Below are positions 1 through 5,234 of a DNA stretch of 5,234 nucleotides, piece by piece; within the stretch, counting starts at the first letter, position 1, and each line of letters begins with the position of its first letter. Position numbers and translations under genes: made by a program. Below the pieces are notes generated by a model. It was given only the letters and a program-made list of their open reading frames with translations, ran no database searches and was not told the origin of the DNA. The DNA is from Candidatus Zambryskibacteria bacterium CG_4_9_14_3_um_filter_40_16 (lineage in GTDB: Bacteria; Patescibacteriota; Minisyncoccia; Phycocordibacterales; Zambryskibacteraceae): the NCBI GenBank assembly GCA_002791475.1, contig PFXE01000027.1, forward strand, positions 1-5,234, in the 5' to 3' direction.

Positions 1-336
1 GCCACCTCCGTTGGGAAAATAGACATTTAGTAATGTAAATTCTGAAAACTCTAACTCTAAAATACGGCCTTCTGTATCGTTAAATGGGGAATTGTTGACT
101 GAAATTGGCTCCTGTTTTGTATATACTGCAACACCACTATACCCCTTTTTTTCCTTTGGAAAATTAAAATATGAACAGTATCCGGGTGGAGTGCGCGCTT
201 CTTCAGGAAGCTGGTCTGGATGGGCTTTGGTCTCTTGAAGGCAGAGGACATCTGGACTTTCTCCAATAAGCCAGTCCCACCCGCCTTTTTTATGAAGCGC
301 CCTCAACCCATTTACATTCCAAGATATTATTCTCAT
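1..336 (-). CDS. xth: Exodeoxyribonuclease III / AP endonuclease, N-terminal part (cut by window edge)
   Basis: This is the first 112 codons of an exonuclease III family enzyme, which cleaves DNA at abasic sites and removes 3' blocking groups in base excision repair. The reverse complement from the ATG at 336 reads MRIISWNVNGLRA, then CLQETK around residues 32-37, GYSGVAVYT at 65-73 and NVYFPNGG at 104-111. These match the family's metal- and substrate-binding motifs: Asn7, the metal-ligand Glu35 and the active-site-region Tyr106. The frame stays open to base 1, so the C-terminal half (family length about 250-260 residues) lies outside the window. The start is 10 bp after the xerC stop on the same strand, so the two are probably co-transcribed. 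No Shine-Dalgarno sequence is visible before the ATG. The family assignment is very secure; whether it prefers ExoIII-like or other AP endonuclease activity cannot be seen. Confidence 0.96.
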   Translation of the reverse strand, partial: MRIISWNVNGLRALHKKGGWDWLIGESPDVLCLQETKAHPDQLPEEARTPPGYCSYFNFPKEKKGYSGVAVYTKQEPISVNNSPFNDTEGRILELEFSEFTLLNVYFPNGGG

Positions 337-346
337 ATTTCTTGTA

Positions 347-1276
347 TCAAAATTTCCGTTTATTATGAAACTTTTTGTGGACATCGTGTAACTGTTTGTC
401 GGTTACATGGGTATATATTTGGGTTGTTCCTATATTAGCGTGACCCAAAAGCATTTGGACGGCTCGTAGATCCGCTCCGTTACCCAACAGGTCAGTAGCG
501 AACATGTGCCTTAACACATGGGGAGTTACTTTTTTTGATATGCCGGATTTTATGGCGTGGTATTTTACTATCCTTTCAACAGACCTCCGTCTCAACGGTT
601 CAAGACTATTATCATCTCCTTTTTTGTTTTCTGACCCTATTTTGACAAAAAGGGCTTCGCTCATATCTTTGCGGTTTTTTAAATACTCTTTTACAGAATT
701 TTGGGCGTCTTCCGAAAGAAAAACCACCCTGATTTTTCCACCCTTGCCACGAATAGAAAGCTCGTCGTTACTGAGGTCTATGTCTGAAGTTAGCGAACAA
801 AGTTCAGAAACACGAAGACCTGTGGAAAAAAGTAACTCTAAAATGGCTTTGTCTCTTAAATCCTTTAACTCTTTTCCGTTCGGCGAGTTTAAAAGTCTTT
901 CTAATTCACCCCTAGTAATAAGGTCTAGCTGCCTTTGGGTTACCTTTGCGAGCTCTATTCTTTCGGCTGGCAGGGTTTTGATTTCTTGTCTGGCCAGATA
1001 CTTAAGGAACGCGCGAATTGCGATTAAATAATAATTTTGAGTTTTTTTAGACAATGTTTGTCCTGTGGCCCTATTGTTGCCCATTGTTTGACGATTCAAC
1101 CAAAGCCGGTATTCACGAACCGAGAGGTCAGTAATATCTTCTGGAGCATCTTTTTTTAGAAAATTCAAAAAACTATTCAGATACCTTTCGTAATTCTCAA
1201 TTGTTTTAAGACTTCTGCCCTTTTCTATCTCCAAATGCTCAAGAAAGTCTCTTTTCAGGGTATTTAAACTATGCAT
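347..1276 (-). CDS. xerC: Tyrosine recombinase, XerC/XerD family
   Basis: A complete site-specific recombinase of about 309 residues, matching the usual Xer length near 300. The family resolves chromosome dimers at dif sites. Numbering from an upstream TTG at 1285 (three residues longer), the N-terminal SAM-like core-binding domain covers about residues 5-100 and the catalytic domain about 120-305. All catalytic residues are present: Arg158 in STGLRVSEL, Lys181 in RGKGGK, His256 and Arg259 in HVLRH, His282 in LLGHANIGTT and the nucleophile Tyr291 in IYTHV. I chose the ATG at 1276 because the TTG at 1285 lies between the predicted -10 box and the transcription start, so it would not be transcribed. 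There is no Shine-Dalgarno sequence. The gene is divergent from rpsO and followed 10 bp later by xth. Whether it acts as XerC, XerD or as a lone Xer cannot be told from this window, so the symbol is nominal. A phage-type integrase is less likely, given the housekeeping neighbours. Confidence 0.95.
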   Translation of the reverse strand: MHSLNTLKRDFLEHLEIEKGRSLKTIENYERYLNSFLNFLKKDAPEDITDLSVREYRLWLNRQTMGNNRATGQTLSKKTQNYYLIAIRAFLKYLARQEIKTLPAERIELAKVTQRQLDLITRGELERLLNSPNGKELKDLRDKAILELLFSTGLRVSELCSLTSDIDLSNDELSIRGKGGKIRVVFLSEDAQNSVKEYLKNRKDMSEALFVKIGSENKKGDDNSLEPLRRRSVERIVKYHAIKSGISKKVTPHVLRHMFATDLLGNGADLRAVQMLLGHANIGTTQIYTHVTDKQLHDVHKKFHNKRKF

Positions 1277-1282
1277 GTCGCA

Positions 1283-1301
1283 CAATATTATATCAATATT
1301 G
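1283..1301. repeat. CAATATT inverted/direct repeat in the divergent xerC-rpsO region
   Basis: CAATATT (1283-1289) and AATATTG (1295-1301) form a perfect 7-bp inverted repeat around ATATC. Because AATATT is self-complementary, CAATATT also recurs directly at 1294-1300 with an 11-bp period, about one helical turn. The repeat covers the predicted xerC -10 box. It could be a binding site for a regulator or recombinase, or chance in AT-rich DNA. Confidence 0.35.
1287..1295 (-). promoter_or_regulatory. Extended -10 promoter for xerC-xth
   Basis: On the minus strand the sequence reads TGATATAAT, a perfect TATAAT (1292-1287) preceded by the extended -10 TG. No good -35 is seen at 16-18 bp. The expected transcription start is about base 1280, only some 4 nt before the ATG at 1276, so the mRNA would be nearly leaderless. 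The box overlaps a CAATATT repeat pair (1283-1301). Confidence 0.6.
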
Positions 1302-1326
1302 CCCCAATCTGGCTAAAATCTTCTCC

Positions 1327-1355
1327 TTGCAAAAAACTTTCATTTGTGATACTAT
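1327..1355 (+). promoter_or_regulatory. Promoter for rpsO
   Basis: TTGCAA (1327-1332) sits 17 bp from TACTAT (1350-1355), which is preceded by TG at 1347-1348, giving an extended -10. Both hexamers match the sigma-70 type consensus at 4 of 6 positions. The expected start is near base 1362, about 2 nt before the rpsO ATG, so the GGGAG at 1357-1361 would largely fall outside the transcript. Confidence 0.5.
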
Positions 1356-1363
1356 TGGGAGTA

Positions 1364-1636
1364 ATGCTTTCAAAAACAAAAAAGAAGAAGGCCATTGAAA
1401 CAGCGAAGTTCCATGACACCGACACTGGCTCGCCAGAGGTGCAAATTTCCATATTAACCAAAAGAATAGAGGAACTAGCTCTACATTTGAAGAGAAACCA
1501 AAAAGACCACCACTCAAGAAGGGGTCTTTTGGGGATGGTTTCTGAAAGACAGTCTCATATGAATTTTCTTCAAAAGAAAAATGTAAGGCGATACAATGCC
1601 TTGCTAAAAAAGCTTAATTTGAAAAAGAAAGCATAG
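1364..1636 (+). CDS. rpsO: 30S ribosomal protein S15
   Basis: A 90-residue protein, close to the usual 88-89 of bacterial S15, which binds the central domain of 16S rRNA and helps assemble the small-subunit platform. Diagnostic stretches are TGSPEVQ (residues 21-27), the conserved His41, DHHSRRGLL (48-56) and a basic C-terminus. The N-terminal 10 residues are lysine-rich. The frame is open upstream to an ATG at 1271, but those extra residues resemble nothing in S15 and overlap the divergent promoters, so the ATG at 1364 is preferred. GGGAG ends only 2 nt before it, closer than normal for a Shine-Dalgarno sequence. A GTG at 1346 is an unlikely alternative. In many bacteria rpsO is followed by pnp; here an NYN-domain gene follows after 93 bp with a hairpin between. 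Identity is certain; only the start has slight doubt. Confidence 0.97.
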   Translation: MLSKTKKKKAIETAKFHDTDTGSPEVQISILTKRIEELALHLKRNQKDHHSRRGLLGMVSERQSHMNFLQKKNVRRYNALLKKLNLKKKA

Positions 1637-1684
1637 TTTTTGATTTTAAAGAATTTAGAAAACTTTTATAAATTTATATCAACC

Positions 1685-1723
1685 GAAAAGAGGTTATTGT
1701 AACTCTTTAACCCTTTTCTCTTT
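1685..1723 (+). terminator. Probable intrinsic terminator after rpsO
   Basis: GAAAAGAGGTTA (1685-1696) pairs with TAACCCTTTTC plus the preceding T (1708-1718), giving 11 base pairs with one bulged A (1691) and an 11-nt loop, followed by TCTCTTT. The T run is broken by C and the stem is AT-rich, so strength is uncertain. The same left arm can also pair with TAACTCTTT (1700-1708) as a competing hairpin. The structure ends 6-7 nt before the next gene's ATG. Confidence 0.45.
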
Positions 1724-1729
1724 AAAAAT

Positions 1730-2245
1730 ATGGCTGCAATAAAGCACAAGGAACAGAGAGTGGGAATTTTTATAGATGCTCAAAATCTATATCATAGTGC
1801 CAAAAATTTATACAAATCCAGGGTTAATTTTTCCCAAGTGGTAAAAGACGCGCTCGCCGGTAGGAAACTGGTTAGGGCGGTTGCTTATGTTATTACCACA
1901 GAAAGTGGGGATGAGAAGAATTTTTTTGAAGCGCTTAAAAATGCGGGGATAGAAACCAAAACAAAAGATCTGCAAATATTTTTTGGTGGGTCAAAAAAGG
2001 CCGACTGGGATGTGGGTATGGCCGTTGATGCCGTTAAAATGGCAAACCGGCTTGATGCCATTATTTTGGTTTCTGGAGATGGGGATTTTATTCCTTTGGT
2101 GGAATATCTGCAAAACACCCACGGGTGTCAGGTGGAATTGGCAACATTTGGAAAATCGGCTTCCGGAAAACTGATTGATCTGGTTGATGACTTCATAGAC
2201 CTGGACAAAAACCCGAAGAAATATTTGTTGGGTTCCAAAAAATAA
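1730..2245 (+). CDS. NYN domain protein (LabA/DUF88-like, PIN-fold), probable ribonuclease
   Basis: A 171-residue protein that is nearly all one NYN domain, a PIN-like fold whose characterised members are metal-dependent RNases. The order of motifs fits: VGIFIDAQNLYHSAKN (residues 11-26, acidic Asp16 with Asn19), KKADWDVGMAVD (89-100, Asp94 and Asp100), and LVSGDGDFIPLV (113-124, Asp117 and Asp119). The acidic set expected to bind metal is therefore intact. A short tail rich in Asp and Lys follows (about 153-171). There is no signal peptide or membrane segment, so it is presumably cytoplasmic. No Shine-Dalgarno sequence precedes the ATG at 1730. A GTG at 1760 (residue 11) has AAGGA 7 nt upstream and would still keep the whole domain, so it is a possible alternative start. 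No clear promoter is seen, and expression may rely on read-through from rpsO. The RNA target is unknown. Confidence 0.9.
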   Translation: MAAIKHKEQRVGIFIDAQNLYHSAKNLYKSRVNFSQVVKDALAGRKLVRAVAYVITTESGDEKNFFEALKNAGIETKTKDLQIFFGGSKKADWDVGMAVDAVKMANRLDAIILVSGDGDFIPLVEYLQNTHGCQVELATFGKSASGKLIDLVDDFIDLDKNPKKYLLGSKK

Positions 2246-2253
2246 CTTTTGAG

Positions 2254-2287
2254 TTTTTGTTATGATACAATAATTTCATAACAACAA
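2254..2287. repeat. Inverted repeat framing the promoter of the membrane-protein gene
   Basis: TTGTTATGA (2257-2265) and TCATAACAA (2276-2284) are perfect 9-bp inverted arms around a 10-nt spacer. Extending to 2254 and 2287 gives 11 of 12 matched pairs. The spacer holds the predicted -10 TACAAT, and the left arm supplies the extended TG. No T run follows on either strand, so it is not a standard terminator. It is a candidate operator or a 5' end RNA structure. Confidence 0.5.
2263..2271 (+). promoter_or_regulatory. Extended -10 promoter for the membrane-protein gene
   Basis: TGATACAAT gives TACAAT (2266-2271, 5 of 6 to consensus) with the extended -10 TG at 2263-2264. No -35 is found at normal spacing; a TTGAGT at 2249-2254 is only 11 bp away. 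The expected start near 2278 leaves a leader of about 19 nt with no Shine-Dalgarno sequence. Confidence 0.5.
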
Positions 2288-2296
2288 GCTCAATTA

Positions 2297-3400
2297 ATGG
2301 ATGAAAAAAAACCCAAGTCCATACCCTTAGCGGATGAACAAATACAGGAACTAAACGAAAAACTTCAGAAAGAAGGAAGAGGTTCTTTAGAAGAAAATTC
2401 CTCGTTATTGGGCGTAAAACAAAACATACCGACGCCAACAGCGCAAGTCACACCAAAAAAGAAAGATTTTGTCGTAAAAAACTTAAGAACATATCAAGGC
2501 GACATAGCTGAAGCTATAAATAGGGAGAACACGTCTGTTCTTTCTATTGCGCTTGCGGAAAAGAAGAGGGACGACGAACAGAAAAAAACGGCAGGAAACA
2601 ATATCGCGCAAAACACAAACCACAAAAAAAACACAATACTTGCTTTGACGAGTTTGCTTTTGATAATACTGGGAGCCGGTGCTGTCTATGGATTTTATTT
2701 AGCAACAAAAAATGACTCTTCAGATATTTCTCCCGCCCAAGAATCTCAAACAATACTGGCATTTAATGAGAAAAAAGATTTTGATTCAAAAAACCTAGAC
2801 AGAGGAAGCGTGATTACAATTGTAAATTCCAACCTTGCTAATTGGGTTGGGAATTCCGGTGATATTCTTTATCTAAACTTATTTGAGGAAACACCAAACG
2901 GGCAAATTTCTGTTGACACCTTGGGGCTATTTTCAAAACTCAACACAAATATTCCACCAAGCCTGCTTAGAGCTTTCGGTAAAAGATTTATGCTGGGTTT
3001 GGTAAAAGAAAGTGTGTCTGAACCTTTCATACTGATTGAAGTTGCTTCATTTGAAAACGCTTTTGCCGGAATGCTTGGGTGGGAATCGTCCTTATACAAA
3101 GATATCGGTCCATTATTATCAAAAAAAATAACACCGACCGTAATGTCTTCGCAACAATCGCAACAAACGGGCACCTCAACTTCATCATCCACGCCACCTT
3201 TGGGTCTTAAAATTGAAATCAATACATCTTTTGAAGACATAACAATAAAGAACAAGGATGCCAGGATTTTAAAAAACAACAGGAACGATACCGTTCTGCT
3301 CTATTCTTTCCTTGATAAAAACACACTGCTCATAACATCAAGCGAGAGTGTCTTTCAGGATTTGGCAAACCGCCTAATATCCAAAGCCTTTTTAAGATAG
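2297..3400 (+). CDS. Single-pass membrane protein of unknown function, CPR-type
   Basis: I cannot assign a function. The 367-residue protein has three parts. Residues 1-110 are hydrophilic and charged, with a Pro/Thr-rich linker near 45-55 and the motif RTYQGDIAEAINREN (64-78) followed by SVLSIALAEKKR, which I associate with Parcubacteria proteins. Residues about 113-136 form one strongly hydrophobic transmembrane helix. Residues 137-367 form a probable alpha/beta domain interrupted by a Ser/Gln/Thr-rich linker (about 284-300). The lysines just before the helix suggest the N-terminus is in the cytoplasm and the C-terminal domain outside. Notable stretches in the outer domain are FENAFAGMLGWE (252-263) and LLYSFLDKNTLLITSSE (334-350). 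There is no cleavable signal peptide and no recognisable catalytic motif. It has its own promoter-like site inside an inverted repeat, 51 bp after the NYN gene. That it is a real gene is well supported by length and composition. Confidence 0.88.
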   Translation: MDEKKPKSIPLADEQIQELNEKLQKEGRGSLEENSSLLGVKQNIPTPTAQVTPKKKDFVVKNLRTYQGDIAEAINRENTSVLSIALAEKKRDDEQKKTAGNNIAQNTNHKKNTILALTSLLLIILGAGAVYGFYLATKNDSSDISPAQESQTILAFNEKKDFDSKNLDRGSVITIVNSNLANWVGNSGDILYLNLFEETPNGQISVDTLGLFSKLNTNIPPSLLRAFGKRFMLGLVKESVSEPFILIEVASFENAFAGMLGWESSLYKDIGPLLSKKITPTVMSSQQSQQTGTSTSSSTPPLGLKIEINTSFEDITIKNKDARILKNNRNDTVLLYSFLDKNTLLITSSESVFQDLANRLISKAFLR

Positions 3401-3402
3401 TG

Positions 3403-3430
3403 TTGCGTGAAGTGCCGTTCCTGGTATTAT
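3403..3430 (+). promoter_or_regulatory. Promoter for the DksA/TraR-like gene
   Basis: TTGCGT (3403-3408) lies 16 bp from TATTAT (3425-3430, 5 of 6 to consensus), which carries the extended TG at 3422-3423. The predicted start is about 3437, one base before the ATG at 3438, so the transcript would be leaderless. No Shine-Dalgarno sequence exists in the 37-bp gap. Confidence 0.55.
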
Positions 3431-3437
3431 TTACCAT

Positions 3438-3791
3438 ATGGCAGACTTAAAATTACTCAAAGAAAAACTTGAAAAGGAACTGTCTCTTTTGGAAAAGGGG
3501 CTTTCTTCCGTTGGTAGAAAAAATCCAAACAATAAATCAGATTGGGAAGCTCTACCGGCTCAAATGGATGTTTCGGCGTCAGATGAAAATGCGGTTGCCG
3601 ATACTATTGAGGAGTATGAAGGCAACACAGCAGTACTAAAACAACTTGAAATACGCTACAACGAAGTTAGGTGTGCTTTGGAAAGAATGGAAAAGGGAAC
3701 TTATGGGATATGCAGTGTGGGAGGAGAGCCAATTGAAGAAGACCGTCTGATGGCGAATCCCGCCGCCACAACCTGTAAGAATCATATTTAA
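3438..3791 (+). CDS. DksA/TraR-like protein with incomplete zinc site
   Basis: A 117-residue protein with the layout of the DksA/TraR family, whose characterised members bind RNA polymerase through the secondary channel. Residues 1-25 are a charged helix with heptad-like leucines, a polar linker follows (26-50), a second long helix spans about 52-86, and the C-terminal family signature is YGICSVGGEPIEEDRLMANP (89-108) then TTCKNHI. The usual four zinc cysteines (CxxC...CxxC) are reduced to Cys92 and Cys113; Gly95 and His116 occupy the other positions. Zinc binding is thus doubtful, or of an altered kind. I recall similar replacements in other CPR proteins, so this may be a lineage trait rather than damage. 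The ATG at 3438 has no Shine-Dalgarno sequence but lies at a predicted transcription start. comM begins 2 bp after the stop, so the two are probably one transcript. Direct control of RNA polymerase is inference only. Confidence 0.9.
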   Translation: MADLKLLKEKLEKELSLLEKGLSSVGRKNPNNKSDWEALPAQMDVSASDENAVADTIEEYEGNTAVLKQLEIRYNEVRCALERMEKGTYGICSVGGEPIEEDRLMANPAATTCKNHI

Positions 3792-3793
3792 AA

Positions 3794-5234
3794 ATGAGCT
3801 TTGCAAGAGTTCATGGCGCACAAACGGTCGGTTTAAATTCTCAAATAGTTGATATAGAGGTGGACATCTCCAAGGGGTTGCATTCTTTTGCAATAGTCGG
3901 CCTTCCGGATAAAGCTGTGGAGGAATCACGCGACAGAATTTCTGCCGCCATAAAAAACTCCGGCTTTAAATCACCAAAAAATAAAAATCAAAAAGTAGTC
4001 ATATCTTTGGCGCCGGCGGATATTAAAAAAGAAGGTCCGATTTTTGATTTGGGAATGGCGCTCTCATATCTCTTGGCTTCCGGTGAAATTTCTTTTAATC
4101 CGGATAAAATTCTTTTCCTTGGTGAACTTGCCCTTGATGGTAAGCTTCGCAAAATTTCCGGTGTATTACCCTTGGTGCGAGGAGCCAAGGCGAGAGGTTT
4201 TAAAAGTATATTTCTACCCAAAGAAAATGCTGAGGAGGGAGCTTTAATTTTCGGTATTGAAATCTATGGTGCAGAAAGTCTGGAGGATGTTCTTGCTCAT
4301 CTTGATGAGAATCGCGAGAAAGACACGCGAAAAAATATCGCTCTCCAAAGCGTCACAAAAATTCCGGCGGAAAAAGTAGATCAGGGGATGAACTTTAAAG
4401 ATGTTCGCGGTCAAGAGTCAGCCAAGCGCGGGCTTGAAATCGCCGCGGCTGGCGGTCACAATGTCGCTCTTTACGGGCCACCAGGAACAGGCAAGACCAT
4501 GCTTGCCAGAGCATTTTCAGGGATACTGCCATCACTATCTTTTGAAGATATTTTAGAAACCACATCCATTCATTCTGTAGCCGGAACTCTGGGAGGTGCC
4601 CTCATTACTTCTCCTCCTTTCCGTTCTCCGCACCATACCGCCTCATATGTTTCAATCGTAGGCGGTGGTGCAAATCCCAAGCCGGGCGAAGTGACTCTTG
4701 CCCACAAAGGAGTGCTTTTTCTTGACGAGTTTCCGGAGTTTGAGAGAAGGGTGATTGACTCTTTGCGCCAACCACTTGAAGACAGAGTGGTTTCTATTTC
4801 GCGAGCCAAAGGTTCGGCGCGATTTCCATCAAATTTTATTCTTATCGCCGCCATGAACCCGTGCCCTTGCGGAAATTACGGCTTCAAAGGCAAGGAGTGT
4901 GTTTGCTCTCCGATTAATTTAATAAGATATCAGAGAAAACTCTCTGGACCGATTATGGAACGCATTGATATTTGGCTGGATGTTCCTCGTATTGAGCATG
5001 AAAAACTTTCTTTGGAAAAAAATGAAGGGGAGGAGTCAAAACATATCAGAAAGAGGGTAGAGGTGGCGAGAAAAATTCAGGAAAAACGATTAAAGAAGAC
5101 GGGAAAGAAAATGAATGCCGAGATGTCAGCTCGAGACTTAGTCAGTGTCATAAAGATGGACGAGAAGGCCAAAGAAACTCTCAAAAATTCTGCGGAGTAC
5201 CACAACCTTTCTCCGCGTGTTTATCATAAAATAA
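3794..5234 (+). CDS. comM: ComM/YifB family AAA+ ATPase (Mg chelatase-like), 3' end cut by window
   Basis: The frame is open from the ATG at 3794 to the window end, 480 codons, lacking perhaps the last 20-30 residues of a family about 500 long. Characterised ComM is a hexameric helicase that promotes branch migration when incoming DNA is recombined during natural transformation. Domains in order: an N-terminal ChlI-type domain (about 5-165, with IVGLPDKAVEESRDRI at 34-49 and LAPADIKKEG at 72-81), the AAA+ core (about 200-400) and the start of the C-terminal Mg_chelatase_C region. Walker A is GPPGTGKT (228-235), Walker B is GVLFLDE (306-312), and SGPIMERID (384-392) carries the likely arginine finger Arg390. 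The CPCG (357-360) and CVC (369-371) cysteines are typical of the family. All key residues are intact. Start choice follows family alignment; no Shine-Dalgarno sequence is present, and the 2-bp gap after the DksA-like stop suggests coupled translation. It is not a true magnesium chelatase subunit. Confidence 0.95.
   Translation, partial: MSFARVHGAQTVGLNSQIVDIEVDISKGLHSFAIVGLPDKAVEESRDRISAAIKNSGFKSPKNKNQKVVISLAPADIKKEGPIFDLGMALSYLLASGEISFNPDKILFLGELALDGKLRKISGVLPLVRGAKARGFKSIFLPKENAEEGALIFGIEIYGAESLEDVLAHLDENREKDTRKNIALQSVTKIPAEKVDQGMNFKDVRGQESAKRGLEIAAAGGHNVALYGPPGTGKTMLARAFSGILPSLSFEDILETTSIHSVAGTLGGALITSPPFRSPHHTASYVSIVGGGANPKPGEVTLAHKGVLFLDEFPEFERRVIDSLRQPLEDRVVSISRAKGSARFPSNFILIAAMNPCPCGNYGFKGKECVCSPINLIRYQRKLSGPIMERIDIWLDVPRIEHEKLSLEKNEGEESKHIRKRVEVARKIQEKRLKKTGKKMNAEMSARDLVSVIKMDEKAKETLKNSAEYHNLSPRVYHKI

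Noticed and set aside
57..438. Short open frames on both strands around xth
   Set aside because: They are out of frame with or antisense to the xth reading frame, which carries the conserved motifs and is open to the window edge.
504..1031. 175-codon open frame on the plus strand
   Set aside because: It lies antisense to xerC, whose catalytic residues are all intact, and its translation is serine-rich with no family resemblance.
1277..1285. TTG start at 1285 for xerC
   Set aside because: It lies between the predicted -10 box and transcription start, and adds only three residues; the ATG at 1276 is preferred.
1271..1363. Upstream extension of S15 to the ATG at 1271 (31 extra residues)
   Set aside because: The extra residues do not resemble S15, would make it far longer than the family, and cover both divergent promoters.
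1667..1679. TATAAATTTATAT as a promoter for the NYN gene
   Set aside because: No -35 at proper spacing and no extended TG; in such AT-rich DNA this is weak evidence, and the hairpin lies downstream of it.
2249..2271. TTGAGT as a -35 for the membrane-protein promoter
   Set aside because: The spacing to TACAAT is 11 bp, too short for a sigma-70 type promoter.
2869..3279. 136-codon open frame on the minus strand
   Set aside because: Antisense to the membrane-protein gene, with no promoter, no recognisable domain, and a translation typical of a reversed coding strand.
4570..4854. 94-codon open frame on the minus strand
   Set aside because: Antisense to the AAA+ core of comM; the sense frame carries the Walker motifs, so this is a shadow.
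1..5234. Search by eye for a defence, mobile or CRISPR system
   Set aside because: Genes are housekeeping or unknown; there are no repeat-spacer arrays, transposases, toxin-antitoxin pairs or terminal repeats. The Xer gene shows no phage or integron context.

Overview
The window looks like chromosomal DNA from a Candidate Phyla Radiation (Patescibacteria) bacterium, most likely Parcubacteria-like. I infer this from the AT-rich intergenic DNA and from three proteins of a type I associate with that group: a single-pass membrane protein with a TYQGDIAEAI-type motif, a LabA-like NYN protein, and a short DksA/TraR-like protein with an incomplete zinc site. The inference rests on recalled resemblance, not a search. 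The ordinary stops TGA, TAA and TAG all end genes here, so nothing suggests a recoded genetic code.

Layout. The minus strand carries a two-gene unit, xerC (1276 to 347) then xth (336 to beyond base 1), 10 bp apart. An 87-bp divergent region (1277-1363) separates it from the plus-strand genes: rpsO (1364-1636), an NYN-domain nuclease-like gene (1730-2245), a membrane protein of unknown function (2297-3400), a DksA/TraR-like gene (3438-3791) and comM, which starts 2 bp later at 3794 and runs off the end. Both edge genes are truncated only by the window. There is no stretch over 300 bases without a gene, and I see no tRNA, rRNA, CRISPR array or insertion sequence.

Functions. Three genes concern DNA maintenance: an AP endonuclease/exonuclease (xth), a Xer recombinase for chromosome dimer resolution (xerC) and the ComM/YifB AAA+ ATPase linked to recombination of incoming DNA (comM). 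rpsO encodes a ribosomal protein, and the NYN protein is a probable RNA-processing nuclease. The DksA-like and membrane proteins cannot be given a specific job.

Nothing here is clearly a new system. The most interesting signal is regulatory. Four promoter-like sites share an extended -10 of the form TGnTAnnAT. In three of them (xerC, rpsO, DksA-like) the predicted transcription start falls 1-4 nt before the ATG, implying leaderless or nearly leaderless mRNAs, and almost no gene has a well-placed Shine-Dalgarno sequence. The fourth site, before the membrane-protein gene, is framed by a perfect 9-bp inverted repeat.
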